Positions 51,301 to 60,364 of a DNA stretch of 64,000 nt are shown in pieces (the stretch's first letter is position 1; each line of letters opens with the position of its first letter). Origin of the DNA: a virus. The stretch spans positions 1 through 64,000 of IMG/VR virus record IMGVR_UViG_3300044617_002446, one strand, 5' to 3'. Position numbers and translations under genes: made by a program. A model generated the notes under the pieces. That model saw only the letters and a program-made list of their open reading frames with translations, had not been told where the DNA came from and made no database searches.

Positions 51301-53950
51301 CAACCCCGTTGTTAATATATCCATTAATAGGAATTTTATTCACACCGAAAGCTTTTTCACCATAGAAAAAAGCATTTTTTTCACCATATTGCCCATTCAC
51401 CCAAAAATCAAAAATACCAGTAGATGCTAAAGAAAATCTATTTGTAGTTATTCCCGTAAAGCTGCCTGTAAAAAATTTATCATAAGGAGCACATCCCTTT
51501 ATACCTGTAAATTGAAAAGAATAAAAACCTATACCAGTACAACCAACCCCAGTGCAAATTGAATTATAAATCGACCCATCAAAAACCTTAGGATCTAATA
51601 TTTTCGATTCAGAGTTGTTATTATTTACCCCAAAAGGGTAAGCATAAAATGTTTCTTCTTCAAAACTTGCATCATCATTGTATTGTTTACAATAATAATT
51701 TAATTTATATAAATCAAATAAAACCGCCACATTAGCTTTGTCTATTTTTATTTTAAAATCACCTTTAGAAAAAAAACAAGGTTCTTCATTTATAGAAAAA
51801 TTTATTTCACTTTTATCAAAATAATCATCAAAAAAAAGATCTCCACTTAAATTAAAGTTATTTAATTGCGCAGGGGGTAAACTAGATTCAAAATTTCCAA
51901 CAAGATATTCCCGCCAGCCTTCTTGACTTGATTTCTCATCTAAACTAGAAATACCACTTTTAAATTTTGCAAATTCTTCATTTAAAGAAGAGTAATAAGA
52001 TCGAACTGGATTATAAAAAGAACCAGAACCACTTTGCGAAGGATTCATACGAGAAATTCTTACTCTGCCTCCAGAGGGAGTGCTTTCTCCCATGTTCAAA
52101 GTTGAAATTAAATTACCTGACAAATCATAAAAATCTATATTCCCTAAAAAATCACCAGATTTTTTTAAAAAATCAGAATTATTTGCATACTCTTCAAACT
52201 GATTAACAGGCTCTAATCCAGTTATTATATACGGAAGGTAAACCTTTAAATTGTTTTGGTTATAATAAACATCATTTTCTGGTGTTTCAGAAATTTTAAG
52301 CTCAAACTCAGGAATAGGATCGCAAGGATCCCATGATAAATCTAAAGTTCTTTCAATAGGCTGGATAAATCCAAGCAAATTAATTTTTTTATCAGCACTT
52401 CCGTCTGTAGGTTTAAAAGAAAGTATATCAGGGGCGCCTTCTTCCTTTTGCATCAAATACCCACTTAAAACTTTCTTTATTGTTATATAACCAGGTTCAA
52501 GATATGACATATTCCCAACCCAAATTCCAGTTGTTGATGAACCAGTTGCAAGAACAAAACCTGGTCTATTATTAAAATTGATTGTAAAAAACCCAGTTCC
52601 ATAGGAGAAAGGACTTAAAAAAGAAAATTCTTCTAGTTCTTTTTCAGTATATTCCCCAGTTAATTTAAAACCAGTAGCTGGAACAGTATAAAGATAAGAG
52701 GCTCCTGATTCAGAAACACCTGTCGATATATAGCCACTTACAGTCTTACCAAAAAAATCAACACCAGATACAGCCCCTTCTATTCCTGTTACCAGTATAG
52801 ATGGATTCAATCTAGAAATTGTACCAGAAATATTAATCTCTTTGTAACCCGAACCAAAAACATTTTTTAATATTAGTCCTGTTCCTAAAGCAGGTATCTC
52901 AACCTCAATAAAATCATTTACAAATCCTGTAGCAATAAAATTATTAAAATATACAATACCAGATCCGGTTCCGTATTCAAACCCACTAAGTAAGTTATTA
53001 AATCCAGAAACAATTCCAGTTTTATACCCAGATAACAATCCAATTCCACTTACAAATCCAGAAACAAATTGACCGGTTAATTCTCTTGTTCTTTCAATAT
53101 CTAAATAAACAGATCCAGTATAACCACTTATATATTCAAATTGAACAGACAGATCAGAACCACTGGTATTTAAATAATATGAAGTATATTTATTTGTTTC
53201 TCCTGCAGATATATTTCCTTCGTTTGGTGAAATTAAAATATAAAATGTTTGCACGGATAAAGGTGAGCCAACTGCATTGAACGAATAAGAAAAATCACCA
53301 AAATCAGTATAAAAATTCACAGGAAACGAATAGTTTCCATTAATTTGATTAAGAATATCTATTTCAAATGTTTTTTCTGAAAATGGAAGAATAATAGATG
53401 GAAATTGACCACTAGAAAAAGAAAAATTTAAATCAGATATATCTCCTGAGAATATATTTATTGAATGCGGATTTTGATTTTTAAGCACCAAATTCAATGG
53501 AACATTAACTCCTTCAATATAACTTCCTGATCTAGAATAAGCTTTTTCAGAATCAGATTCAGTATCTTTATAACCAGAAGGCTGCTCGCCATTAATAAAA
53601 AAATCCAAATTTGAAATTCCGCTTACAGAATTAAAATACAAATAAGAATAGTTATTGGAAAACTTATCTTGACCAATATAAACAGGAATTCCGTCAACAA
53701 AAAAATCATTAAATTGAGAATTTATATTTCCAGATAAAAATAAATTTTTTTCACTATAAAATGAACCAATATATTGATTTTTATAATCAAATATTTTTCC
53801 ATTTTCCAAAGTCCAATTAATCTTTCCAGAAACTCCAGAAAAACCAAAATCAAACTTGGAAGTATTTTGATCAACAATTATATTTGCAGACCAAGTAAAG
53901 TCACCAGTTTGGTTATAAATTTTTCTTTTTGTAAATCCGCTTATTTGCAT
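48338..53950 (-). CDS. giant fibre protein with Ser/Thr-Gly repeats and cysteine-rich C-terminus
   Basis: In this 1870-residue protein, residues about 1-1300 are beta-rich with very many hydrophobic-x-Ser/Thr-Gly units (for example SGFVSGIGLLSGYKTGIVSG). At about 1337-1345 there is a run of prolines, then a GPGPGP linker. From about 1300 onward the protein is packed with cysteines, including a GVCCRFD...C..C module like those in bacterial secreted proteins, CCC and CxC pairs, and at about 1738-1747 a run of Asp. It is a structural fibre or baseplate wedge with a probable metal-binding or disulfide-rich tip. There is no signal peptide. Confidence 0.68.
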   Translation of the reverse strand: MQISGFTKRKIYNQTGDFTWSANIIVDQNTSKFDFGFSGVSGKINWTLENGKIFDYKNQYIGSFYSEKNLFLSGNINSQFNDFFVDGIPVYIGQDKFSNNYSYLYFNSVSGISNLDFFINGEQPSGYKDTESDSEKAYSRSGSYIEGVNVPLNLVLKNQNPHSINIFSGDISDLNFSFSSGQFPSIILPFSEKTFEIDILNQINGNYSFPVNFYTDFGDFSYSFNAVGSPLSVQTFYILISPNEGNISAGETNKYTSYYLNTSGSDLSVQFEYISGYTGSVYLDIERTRELTGQFVSGFVSGIGLLSGYKTGIVSGFNNLLSGFEYGTGSGIVYFNNFIATGFVNDFIEVEIPALGTGLILKNVFGSGYKEINISGTISRLNPSILVTGIEGAVSGVDFFGKTVSGYISTGVSESGASYLYTVPATGFKLTGEYTEKELEEFSFLSPFSYGTGFFTINFNNRPGFVLATGSSTTGIWVGNMSYLEPGYITIKKVLSGYLMQKEEGAPDILSFKPTDGSADKKINLLGFIQPIERTLDLSWDPCDPIPEFELKISETPENDVYYNQNNLKVYLPYIITGLEPVNQFEEYANNSDFLKKSGDFLGNIDFYDLSGNLISTLNMGESTPSGGRVRISRMNPSQSGSGSFYNPVRSYYSSLNEEFAKFKSGISSLDEKSSQEGWREYLVGNFESSLPPAQLNNFNLSGDLFFDDYFDKSEINFSINEEPCFFSKGDFKIKIDKANVAVLFDLYKLNYYCKQYNDDASFEEETFYAYPFGVNNNNSESKILDPKVFDGSIYNSICTGVGCTGIGFYSFQFTGIKGCAPYDKFFTGSFTGITTNRFSLASTGIFDFWVNGQYGEKNAFFYGEKAFGVNKIPINGYINNGVVYTSSGTLYDLYIGAYIPYNETYDYNYFCEGSGCVGKTSGLYSGFYNYAENANTGFSGIFSGIFFNYLNDGGIYQYIGIASGVEEKYELRNDFYEAFNCDLGYATDIFGAPFKRVYFNNLPGNDYPFYGVSGFYKLKPDHILITGVCSGAGCTGALNNLYEGYSYQYSFGAEFAVAFRGLNYMKNDLSGSSKGQIQFFDCQDFYKVNEKINALRAGPYNTTGNVFSFSQQLASGNYLLKIKYGDITLPPRPDICWDGSIAINGFCPPKPDSFLSFSLNRYTGCEEQRSVGYTINRTGFTDYDLTGLITYSKWKPDPLFGDHFESNEILPSGYYTELPFIIPKTRQSIRLGQILEDEGDLEKFEGFNLTLNTLVPYESLQFGISSANFIISDDDIREPNGCAPTENPVAVGVCCRFDVSGVFLNCIETTSEQCGFLNGVYKGDDTRCIGDICKNTSPPPPPPPLAQGPLDPRYGPEPESGSGPGPGPGPGPESGPEQGPLLPVDSPFETGPDGTYSIGTGRLDPKTNRTPACKQKFDLSCSINNSDCTNFEILADCTIKTLVNGGNQSKCEECFATIKQSSVSLGFTIEPERVYIGGPEGKDGHFTVYKRREESAFTDESCKTRLANGKDIIGGIRATFWQCGGEPIQEEIIESSCCATDNWTGYVEKSVYPCPNGRGVKKCRCHKACAKDECLPCENTECESPGRQGCRLVGSCLDGPPFGGQYCLGEEDPIETDCPDSPGKKCYYCCEAKCDGGKTAPLSNDCTASCKEKYGENYTGYQQAQFCCCQGTEKRCFCSDFGLPDSFSYGDYQVGARCNVIGPGSKGGILVQKTCPLPPGVPPGSMPEKKILCCDEGDDDDDDDDDENGNKDCIKLLSIKCNKAGNPSCTSTCNLTISNPGPHNTYNRTTPIDSIIQGNVNGNITTSCPSENPAFPNTPNPCKGGSSSLGNTIYKGDGEYWYEDCPEIADGSYDLSIKVEYEFVECLSV
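48709..48737 (-). repeat. GAT trinucleotide repeat coding for poly-Asp
   Basis: Nine or ten GAT/GAC codons in a row in the cysteine-rich region of the 1870-residue protein encode the Asp run. Such a tract is prone to slippage, which would change the length of an acidic linker without breaking the frame. Confidence 0.7.
49818..49884 (-). repeat. GP/ESGP minisatellite in the giant fibre gene
   Basis: Six-base units coding for Gly-Pro alternate with Glu-Ser-Gly-Pro. About 35 bases away is the proline run (near 49914-49940). Both encode stiff, extended linkers between the beta-rich body and the cysteine-rich end. Confidence 0.75.
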
Positions 53951-53956
53951 TTTAAA

Positions 53957-56860
53957 TTAATTGGTTGGAAGAGTTAACGGCCTATAAGAAGAATTTATAT
54001 TTCCACCTACAGATGATGTATACAATCTATAAGAAAGCCCTTCGATCATTTTATTTATTAAATTGGCTTCCGGTATGGCTCTATATTTAGTTGATAATGT
54101 ATAAGATGTTTTCGGTCCATCTTCTCCTATTGTTATACTTATGTTATCTAAACCTTCTTCAAAAGAATATCTTTTTGGCATTATTCCAAATAAAGTAAAA
54201 TTTGCACTTTTTTTATTTTGGGTATTAGAATATTTTAAATAACTATAAGCCGCTGCGTGCGCCTTTTGAATTTGCTGCATATTTGGAACACATGCACCAG
54301 GTTTTAATTCTTTTTCTATTTGAGAGAGTTCATTAAAATAATAATCATGCTTCATTGCATCAGCTGGAATGTCGCCCGCAATTGGAACTTGATGCTTTGG
54401 AATAAAAACCGGCACGTCATAAGTTTGCCTAAGTCTTACTTTATAAAAGTCTTTATTTTGCCCCCCAGAAGAACCAATATTGCTTGATCCACCGTCTAAC
54501 AATGATTTTTTTGGTTGAGCCATAAGTTTTCTAAATTTCGCTGTTTCTTCTTGCATTTTTTCTGCTAGACTTCTTTTTACATCTTCCTTATCTTTAAAGA
54601 AACAACCACCAACTGGCATCATAAATCCGAAGCCATCAAACGTAACCCATCTACAATTGTCAGAAGTTAACCCAGATGCCCCAAGAACCATTTTTTTCTC
54701 GTATGGACTTTTTGTATCTCTACTATCCCTCAACAAAGTTTTTCTAACATTTTTCATTTGCTTTGTTTCGTAAAAGTTATTTATTTGAGTTTTTGTTATT
54801 GGAAACTCTCTGCCATTCCTCGCATTACGGACGCAATATATTCTTATATTTTTATTATTTTTTGCACATGGATATAATCTAACAAGTATATCTGGTCTTC
54901 CTTCTGGACCAACAAGCCAAAGACCAAAATTATTTGCAAGATAGTCTACTTGAGAAGAGTATTCATTTATTTGACTAGAATGAGGGTACCATTTTGAATC
55001 TCTTTCTGCAATTACTAAATTTGATTTAACTTTATATTCTTTTTGTATTTGCCCATCTTCTTGTTCTACAGTAAATGTCGAATCTTCTGCATTTGAATCA
55101 TCATCATCTTTAACTTCTGTAATAAGTTTATCTATATAAGACCCTGGTTCATGACCAAAACCGCAAACCGGATGACCAGGAATACCCGCGCCACTAGATA
55201 AAAATTCAGCAGATGCATCAGGAGATTCAATTGATACATTGGGCGCATTTTCTTCTCCAGCTGGAACAATAGGAGAATATTTTCTATACCAAAACCTACC
55301 CATAAAATTATTTGCTATTGAAGACTCTCTATCGAACTGAGATTGTAAAGTTTCCAAACTATTTTCAACCACCAAAAAATAGTACGAAGAAGTTCCGCCG
55401 GTCTTTTTTTGATCTTCTAAAATTGCTTTTTTTCTTTCGTCGCCCATTTGATTCAAAATTGAATTCCATCCAGCATCATTAGCTCCCTCATTTTTTGTTG
55501 GAGCTATAACATCAATAATACGCATATTACCAAGTTCTTTTAATACATTTGGATCTTCTTCATCTTTTTTATTACCCGTAGTGGAAGCACCCAAACCAGG
55601 TCCAGCTGTACCTCCACCGGCTAAACTATTATCTTTTGGAGCAGTTCTTGGTTTTGAAGGATTTTCGCTACAGTCAAATGCCACCTTCTTGCTTACCGCA
55701 TCTTTTACGCTAAGTATTTTGTAAGCATTATAAAACCAAAACACTTCTCTTAAATTATTACTATAGTAACTTAAAGCAATCGAAATTTCTTTATCTTCAA
55801 GATATTTTTCTTTATCTCCAGAGGAAGATTTCAAAGAGCCGCCAAGACTACTTTTATTTTTAGATAATCCTGCTCCATCTTTCATATCCCCACCAAATAA
55901 ATCGGTTATATAAAATGGAGTTAAAGTAATTATTCTATCGTCTTCACAAGTGTATGATTGCTTTATTCCTTCTCTACCATAATAAGATATTACACCGCGT
56001 GATGATGTATCCTCACAAGAAATTGTTTCGGAATATTCTGATAAATTTTCATAACTACTAGAATCAATATTAAAATTTGCACCAGATTTTAAATCAACAA
56101 AAACCAAAGAATCCTTTTCAAAATCCCAATAAAAAGTAAAACCAAAATCAGAACACCAGCTTTGCAAAACACTTCTTAATGATCCTGTATAATCTCTTGG
56201 CAATTTTTTTAAGAAATCGCCAGACGGTTTATTATTTGCAGTAACCGGCAACTTTGATAAAAGCTCATCAAATGTATATTTAACTTCATAAATACTATTG
56301 CCGTCTTCTTCATTAACGCAAGATAAGCCATATTTATCAGGTGGAGCAAATGGGCAAGGGTCGCACCAATCAACTTTTATTTGATTTTCATTTAAATCAA
56401 CAGTAGAATCGAAATCTGTATCGCATGGATGATATTCTTTCCCAACTATAATTAAATTTTTAGCAAAAGAACCAGGTCTAGATGGCGCCGAATATTTATT
56501 GAATCCAGTTCTAATTCTATTATACCCATGTCTTTTATGTAACCCAACATACCACTGATCTAATTTAAAACTATTATCAATATATTTAACCTCTAAAGTA
56601 GAAAGCTCAGGACTAACATTTTTTGTATATGAAACAAGCGCCCCTTTAAAATTTACACCGCCACCAATTCTAACAGAAGACGAATTTCCAACGGGCGAAA
56701 TAGTAGGAAGACTATATCTCCCGGTTTCATTCACTATACTTAAAGTCAAAGAGCTGGGTTGTTCTGGTCCACCAACCTCACATGATAAATTGTAAACACG
56801 ACCACCAAACATTGACGTGCCAACAACAGAATCAGAATTTATTTTTATTACCTTTGACAT
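53957..56860 (-). CDS. baseplate hub-like or tail-associated protein
   Basis: The 967-residue protein begins with a beta-rich domain containing RVYNLSCEVGGPEQPSSLTL and a Cys-rich loop (DWCDPCPFAPPDKYGLSC). SLRSVLQSWCSDFGFTFYWD then a VFVDLKSG strand is the pattern of hub proteins (gp27/gpD-like), in which a C-terminal helix packs on such strands. The middle has a low-complexity Gly/Ser region and a conserved GHPVCGFGHEPGSY. The C-terminal part contains DVPVFIPKHQVPIAGDIPAD and ends in short strands. It lies between the giant fibre and the LamG-like gene. Confidence 0.6.
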   Translation of the reverse strand: MSKVIKINSDSVVGTSMFGGRVYNLSCEVGGPEQPSSLTLSIVNETGRYSLPTISPVGNSSSVRIGGGVNFKGALVSYTKNVSPELSTLEVKYIDNSFKLDQWYVGLHKRHGYNRIRTGFNKYSAPSRPGSFAKNLIIVGKEYHPCDTDFDSTVDLNENQIKVDWCDPCPFAPPDKYGLSCVNEEDGNSIYEVKYTFDELLSKLPVTANNKPSGDFLKKLPRDYTGSLRSVLQSWCSDFGFTFYWDFEKDSLVFVDLKSGANFNIDSSSYENLSEYSETISCEDTSSRGVISYYGREGIKQSYTCEDDRIITLTPFYITDLFGGDMKDGAGLSKNKSSLGGSLKSSSGDKEKYLEDKEISIALSYYSNNLREVFWFYNAYKILSVKDAVSKKVAFDCSENPSKPRTAPKDNSLAGGGTAGPGLGASTTGNKKDEEDPNVLKELGNMRIIDVIAPTKNEGANDAGWNSILNQMGDERKKAILEDQKKTGGTSSYYFLVVENSLETLQSQFDRESSIANNFMGRFWYRKYSPIVPAGEENAPNVSIESPDASAEFLSSGAGIPGHPVCGFGHEPGSYIDKLITEVKDDDDSNAEDSTFTVEQEDGQIQKEYKVKSNLVIAERDSKWYPHSSQINEYSSQVDYLANNFGLWLVGPEGRPDILVRLYPCAKNNKNIRIYCVRNARNGREFPITKTQINNFYETKQMKNVRKTLLRDSRDTKSPYEKKMVLGASGLTSDNCRWVTFDGFGFMMPVGGCFFKDKEDVKRSLAEKMQEETAKFRKLMAQPKKSLLDGGSSNIGSSGGQNKDFYKVRLRQTYDVPVFIPKHQVPIAGDIPADAMKHDYYFNELSQIEKELKPGACVPNMQQIQKAHAAAYSYLKYSNTQNKKSANFTLFGIMPKRYSFEEGLDNISITIGEDGPKTSYTLSTKYRAIPEANLINKMIEGLSYRLYTSSVGGNINSSYRPLTLPTN

Positions 56861-56895
56861 TTCCTTTTATCCTTTAATTATACCATTTTTTTGAA

Positions 56896-58734
56896 TTAAT
56901 TTTCAAAAAAAGAACCATTATTGTTATATAATACACTTTTCTGCGATGAAAAACTTCCGTTTTTAACAAAAAGATCATTACTTGACGATTCAAAATAATC
57001 TATATTTTTATCAAGTTTAACTCCGTTTAAAAAACACGACAAAGAACTTTCTTTATACTTTCCGCCAAGCAAATCTATATTAAAAAATCCAGAATAAGAA
57101 TTAAATTCTTTTCTTTTTGTTTTTATATTTTTAACAATAGATAAAGTACCAGAAACGCCTTCAAATAAAGAAATATAATTATTAAAAAATAAATTGTTAT
57201 TAATTACATATATATAATTTTCATTAATTAAATTAAAAATACCAGTATTTAATTTCTGCCCATTAAAAAATACCAAATTATTTGTACCAGAACAAATAAA
57301 CCTATTACCTGTTCCAGATACGTGGCTGAAATTATCAATAATTTCGATTTCAGAAAAGTCTAAATATTCAACGTATGCCTCATCACCAAGGGAGTATCCG
57401 CCAGTAGAATAAATAAATTTTCCCGACGTAAAATAGTCGCGCTCAAGAACAATCTTTTGATCATAAAAATCTCCAGAATAATATCCAGATCCACTGTTTT
57501 GCATTATACCATTTAAATAAAAAACGAAATTTGAATTTGTATTATTTAGAAAAAACCCTAAATTTATTCTATCCAAAGATGGATAATAACTTTGTGAATT
57601 TGCAAAAGTATTTAAAAATTCACCAGTATTGCTTTCATATGTCCAAGAAAAAACATTTCCTGTATCTAAATTATATACGCTTACGCCTTTAGACATTCCA
57701 AAAGAACTATAATAAGATTCGTCAAAAACTAATTCTGTAGAAAGACCCGTAAATATAGGATAAACTACTTCACCACTTATCGGAACCTGAATAATGCCGC
57801 TTTCTATATAATAAATCGGTTCCTCTGTATATCCTGTATATTTATTGCCAAATTCATCCTCAACCAATCCAGTTGGATTTATTGTGTATCCAGTAATGCC
57901 GCTTGATATACCAGTATATATTGAATTGTATCCTGTTATTTCATAGCCTGTTACATACCCAGAAATAAAACCCGATGTCACCGGTTCATAAATAAAACCA
58001 CTTGCTAAAAGCGAAGAATTAAATTGGTCAACCGGTTCAGAAAAAAACAAAAACTCATCTAAGTAGCCACTAAAATTTTTATTATAAAAATTATTTGAAT
58101 TACCAGTAATACCACCAATGTTCCAACTTTTGGATCCGGTTAAAATAGGCGCCTCAAGAAAAAAATCTTTGGAAACAACACCCTGAGAAAAAAAGTTTTG
58201 TTTTCCAAGTGATAAATTTCCATTTGAATATGAAACAAATAAACAATTATTTTCCCCGAGAGGTTCATCTAAAACGTAAGAATACAAATTATTATCACTT
58301 CTATTTTCAAAATACAATCTATTTGCATCATTTATTCCGAATGAAAAACCTTTATATATTGTTGCATTTTTATAAAAATCTTTTTCAATATTGGAAAATA
58401 TAACACCTTTTCCACTAGCGACAAAAGAAAAACCAAATCCATTAAACTCATAATCAAATCCAGAACCAAAATTATTAACCTGCAATATTCTAGATCCTGT
58501 AAAAAAACCGTATCCAGATTTATGAAAAAATCCAGATCCACCAGGGGGAACAAAAGAAAAAGAAGAACCCGAAATAACTTTTAAATAAAAATCTTCATAT
58601 TCAGAATACGGCGAGGAATTTGGCACATTCAATCCGGCATCCAGTCCATTAAATCTATAATGCAAAATATAATTCCCTGTATTTAGAGAACTAAAATTTT
58701 CTAAAAAATATAATGTTCCTGTTTTTGCAGACAT
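56896..58734 (-). CDS. LamG/concanavalin-like fibre protein with Ser/Thr-Gly repeats
   Basis: In this 612-residue protein, residues 1-250 look like a LamG/concanavalin-type sandwich (YILHYRFNGLDAGLNVPNSS, NIGGITGNSNNF, GYLDEFLFF). A segment at about 245-320 repeats Gly-Tyr/Phe with Ser/Thr-Gly (SGFISGYVTGYEITGYN), then more strands with similar turns. The lectin-like fold suggests sugar binding at a host surface. It follows the two paralogous tail genes and precedes the hub-like gene. The start ATG is 3 bases after the neighbouring stop. Confidence 0.62.
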   Translation of the reverse strand: MSAKTGTLYFLENFSSLNTGNYILHYRFNGLDAGLNVPNSSPYSEYEDFYLKVISGSSFSFVPPGGSGFFHKSGYGFFTGSRILQVNNFGSGFDYEFNGFGFSFVASGKGVIFSNIEKDFYKNATIYKGFSFGINDANRLYFENRSDNNLYSYVLDEPLGENNCLFVSYSNGNLSLGKQNFFSQGVVSKDFFLEAPILTGSKSWNIGGITGNSNNFYNKNFSGYLDEFLFFSEPVDQFNSSLLASGFIYEPVTSGFISGYVTGYEITGYNSIYTGISSGITGYTINPTGLVEDEFGNKYTGYTEEPIYYIESGIIQVPISGEVVYPIFTGLSTELVFDESYYSSFGMSKGVSVYNLDTGNVFSWTYESNTGEFLNTFANSQSYYPSLDRINLGFFLNNTNSNFVFYLNGIMQNSGSGYYSGDFYDQKIVLERDYFTSGKFIYSTGGYSLGDEAYVEYLDFSEIEIIDNFSHVSGTGNRFICSGTNNLVFFNGQKLNTGIFNLINENYIYVINNNLFFNNYISLFEGVSGTLSIVKNIKTKRKEFNSYSGFFNIDLLGGKYKESSLSCFLNGVKLDKNIDYFESSSNDLFVKNGSFSSQKSVLYNNNGSFFEN

Positions 58735-58737
58735 AGT

Positions 58738-60363
58738 TTATTCTATTAATAAAAATCCTGTACCAGCTTCATATGACACAGTTATATTAAAATTATACAC
58801 CTGAGGACCTGAAGCAAGGTCTTTAGATATTTCCACAGCCTCTATAAAATAACCACTGCCTACATATCTGGAAATCAAAGAAAAGGCAAATGATTTTATA
58901 TTAGAATAAACCTCCGCAACAGAACAAGTATCCAGTAATTGTGCTGAGCCCTGAATTGAACACGACGGTCTTGTTGTTGATTCGATATCAATAACCTTTG
59001 CGCCATTATTAACAGTTTGCACCGGTAAAATTATTTTTCTTGATGCGTCTATATTTATATCGAAATTTAAATTTCTAAATTGATTATACCAAATATTAGC
59101 TGGATTCGCCTCTGCATAAGCGGCACTCACTGTAATTGTGCCATTTCTTTCATCAAACTCAACAGAATAAGACCTTGCATAAGGCTCTATTCTTACAGAC
59201 GAATCTTCTTCACTTAAAAATTTTTGACATAGTGCGGCTACATTTAAATTAGAGTAAAAACTCTTTAATTCTGACCATTTTGTTTTTTGTGATTTTTTAC
59301 CTTTTATAGTACCTGTAAAACTTATTTCATGCAGCTCAGATAAGTCATCATACGATATTGAATACTCGGACTCTAAATAAACGGTCCCGGCTCCTATATC
59401 AGAATTAAAAGAACAAGAAAATGAGGCAGATCTTTCAATTTCATTTTCATTTACCTTAAAATTTAAAATATTTGGATTTAAATCAATACTATATTTCTTT
59501 TTAAATATAGTATTTGCTATACTATAAAAATCGATTCTTTTAATTGCATTTCTTATTTCGTTAAAATCAGTATTACCCAAATTACCAGCGGCAAATCCGC
59601 CGTTAATACTTCCATCCATCGAAACATTATAAATTCCAGACTCTTCGTCATATGAAATTTCAACAGATGAATTAAAAATCATGTTACTATTAACTCTCCT
59701 TGCGTCACAAATATATCTTCTTGTTATCGAATAAGAAGCCTCCATTCTATTTATTTCTTCATTTTCAGAAACCAGAACCGGAGAAGTTATCGTTCCGTTT
59801 TTTAATATTCTTGCAGAAATTGGAACAGCTGACCCAATCGTTATGTTGCTGTTTACATAATTTATCGCATTATCAAGGGCGCTATTATTTGTTTTAAATC
59901 CTTTTGCAGAAACTGTATGTTCTATAGTTATTTCGCCGTTTTCTCCTTCAGAATAAGATATTTCATTTGACGGTTCTATCACGCCAAAGTCAGAGATATT
60001 AAAATAATCTTCTTCGTAGCATTCAATGCTTATAGAATAAGGTTTAATTGAAAAAGTTTTATCCTCATCACAATTAAAAGATGTTATTTTAGAATAAGGT
60101 TTTTTAACAACCTCGACGCCTTCAGAGACAATTTTAAACTCTTTGAAATCAGAAGATAACCTATTAAAAAGAGTTGTTGTTTTATTTATTATATCAGAAT
60201 AACTGGTGTTGCATGAACCTGTTATAACTCCTTCCAGAGTAAAAATATCTTTAGCGCCAAATTTTTTACCATACCTTATTGGCTCAACACTTCTTGAAAC
60301 ATATGGCGTTGGACCTACATCTGAAAATAAATTTGCACCGTTGTAAAATATAGAAACGCTCAT
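58738..60363 (-). CDS. tail protein, paralogue of the next one upstream
   Basis: The 541-residue protein has repeated beta domains: an N-terminal segment with VEPIRYGKKFGAKDIFTLEG, KPYSISIECYEEDYF, then ITIEHTVSAKGF and repeats of INRMEASYSITRRYICD, SSVEISYDEESGIYNV and SISYDDLSELHEISFTG-type strands, each about 100-130 residues. The same architecture is seen in the protein at 60365-62005, so the pair looks duplicated. It starts 1 base from its neighbour and probably forms part of the tail end or baseplate ring. Confidence 0.62.
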   Translation of the reverse strand: MSVSIFYNGANLFSDVGPTPYVSRSVEPIRYGKKFGAKDIFTLEGVITGSCNTSYSDIINKTTTLFNRLSSDFKEFKIVSEGVEVVKKPYSKITSFNCDEDKTFSIKPYSISIECYEEDYFNISDFGVIEPSNEISYSEGENGEITIEHTVSAKGFKTNNSALDNAINYVNSNITIGSAVPISARILKNGTITSPVLVSENEEINRMEASYSITRRYICDARRVNSNMIFNSSVEISYDEESGIYNVSMDGSINGGFAAGNLGNTDFNEIRNAIKRIDFYSIANTIFKKKYSIDLNPNILNFKVNENEIERSASFSCSFNSDIGAGTVYLESEYSISYDDLSELHEISFTGTIKGKKSQKTKWSELKSFYSNLNVAALCQKFLSEEDSSVRIEPYARSYSVEFDERNGTITVSAAYAEANPANIWYNQFRNLNFDINIDASRKIILPVQTVNNGAKVIDIESTTRPSCSIQGSAQLLDTCSVAEVYSNIKSFAFSLISRYVGSGYFIEAVEISKDLASGPQVYNFNITVSYEAGTGFLLIE

Positions 60364-60364
60364 T

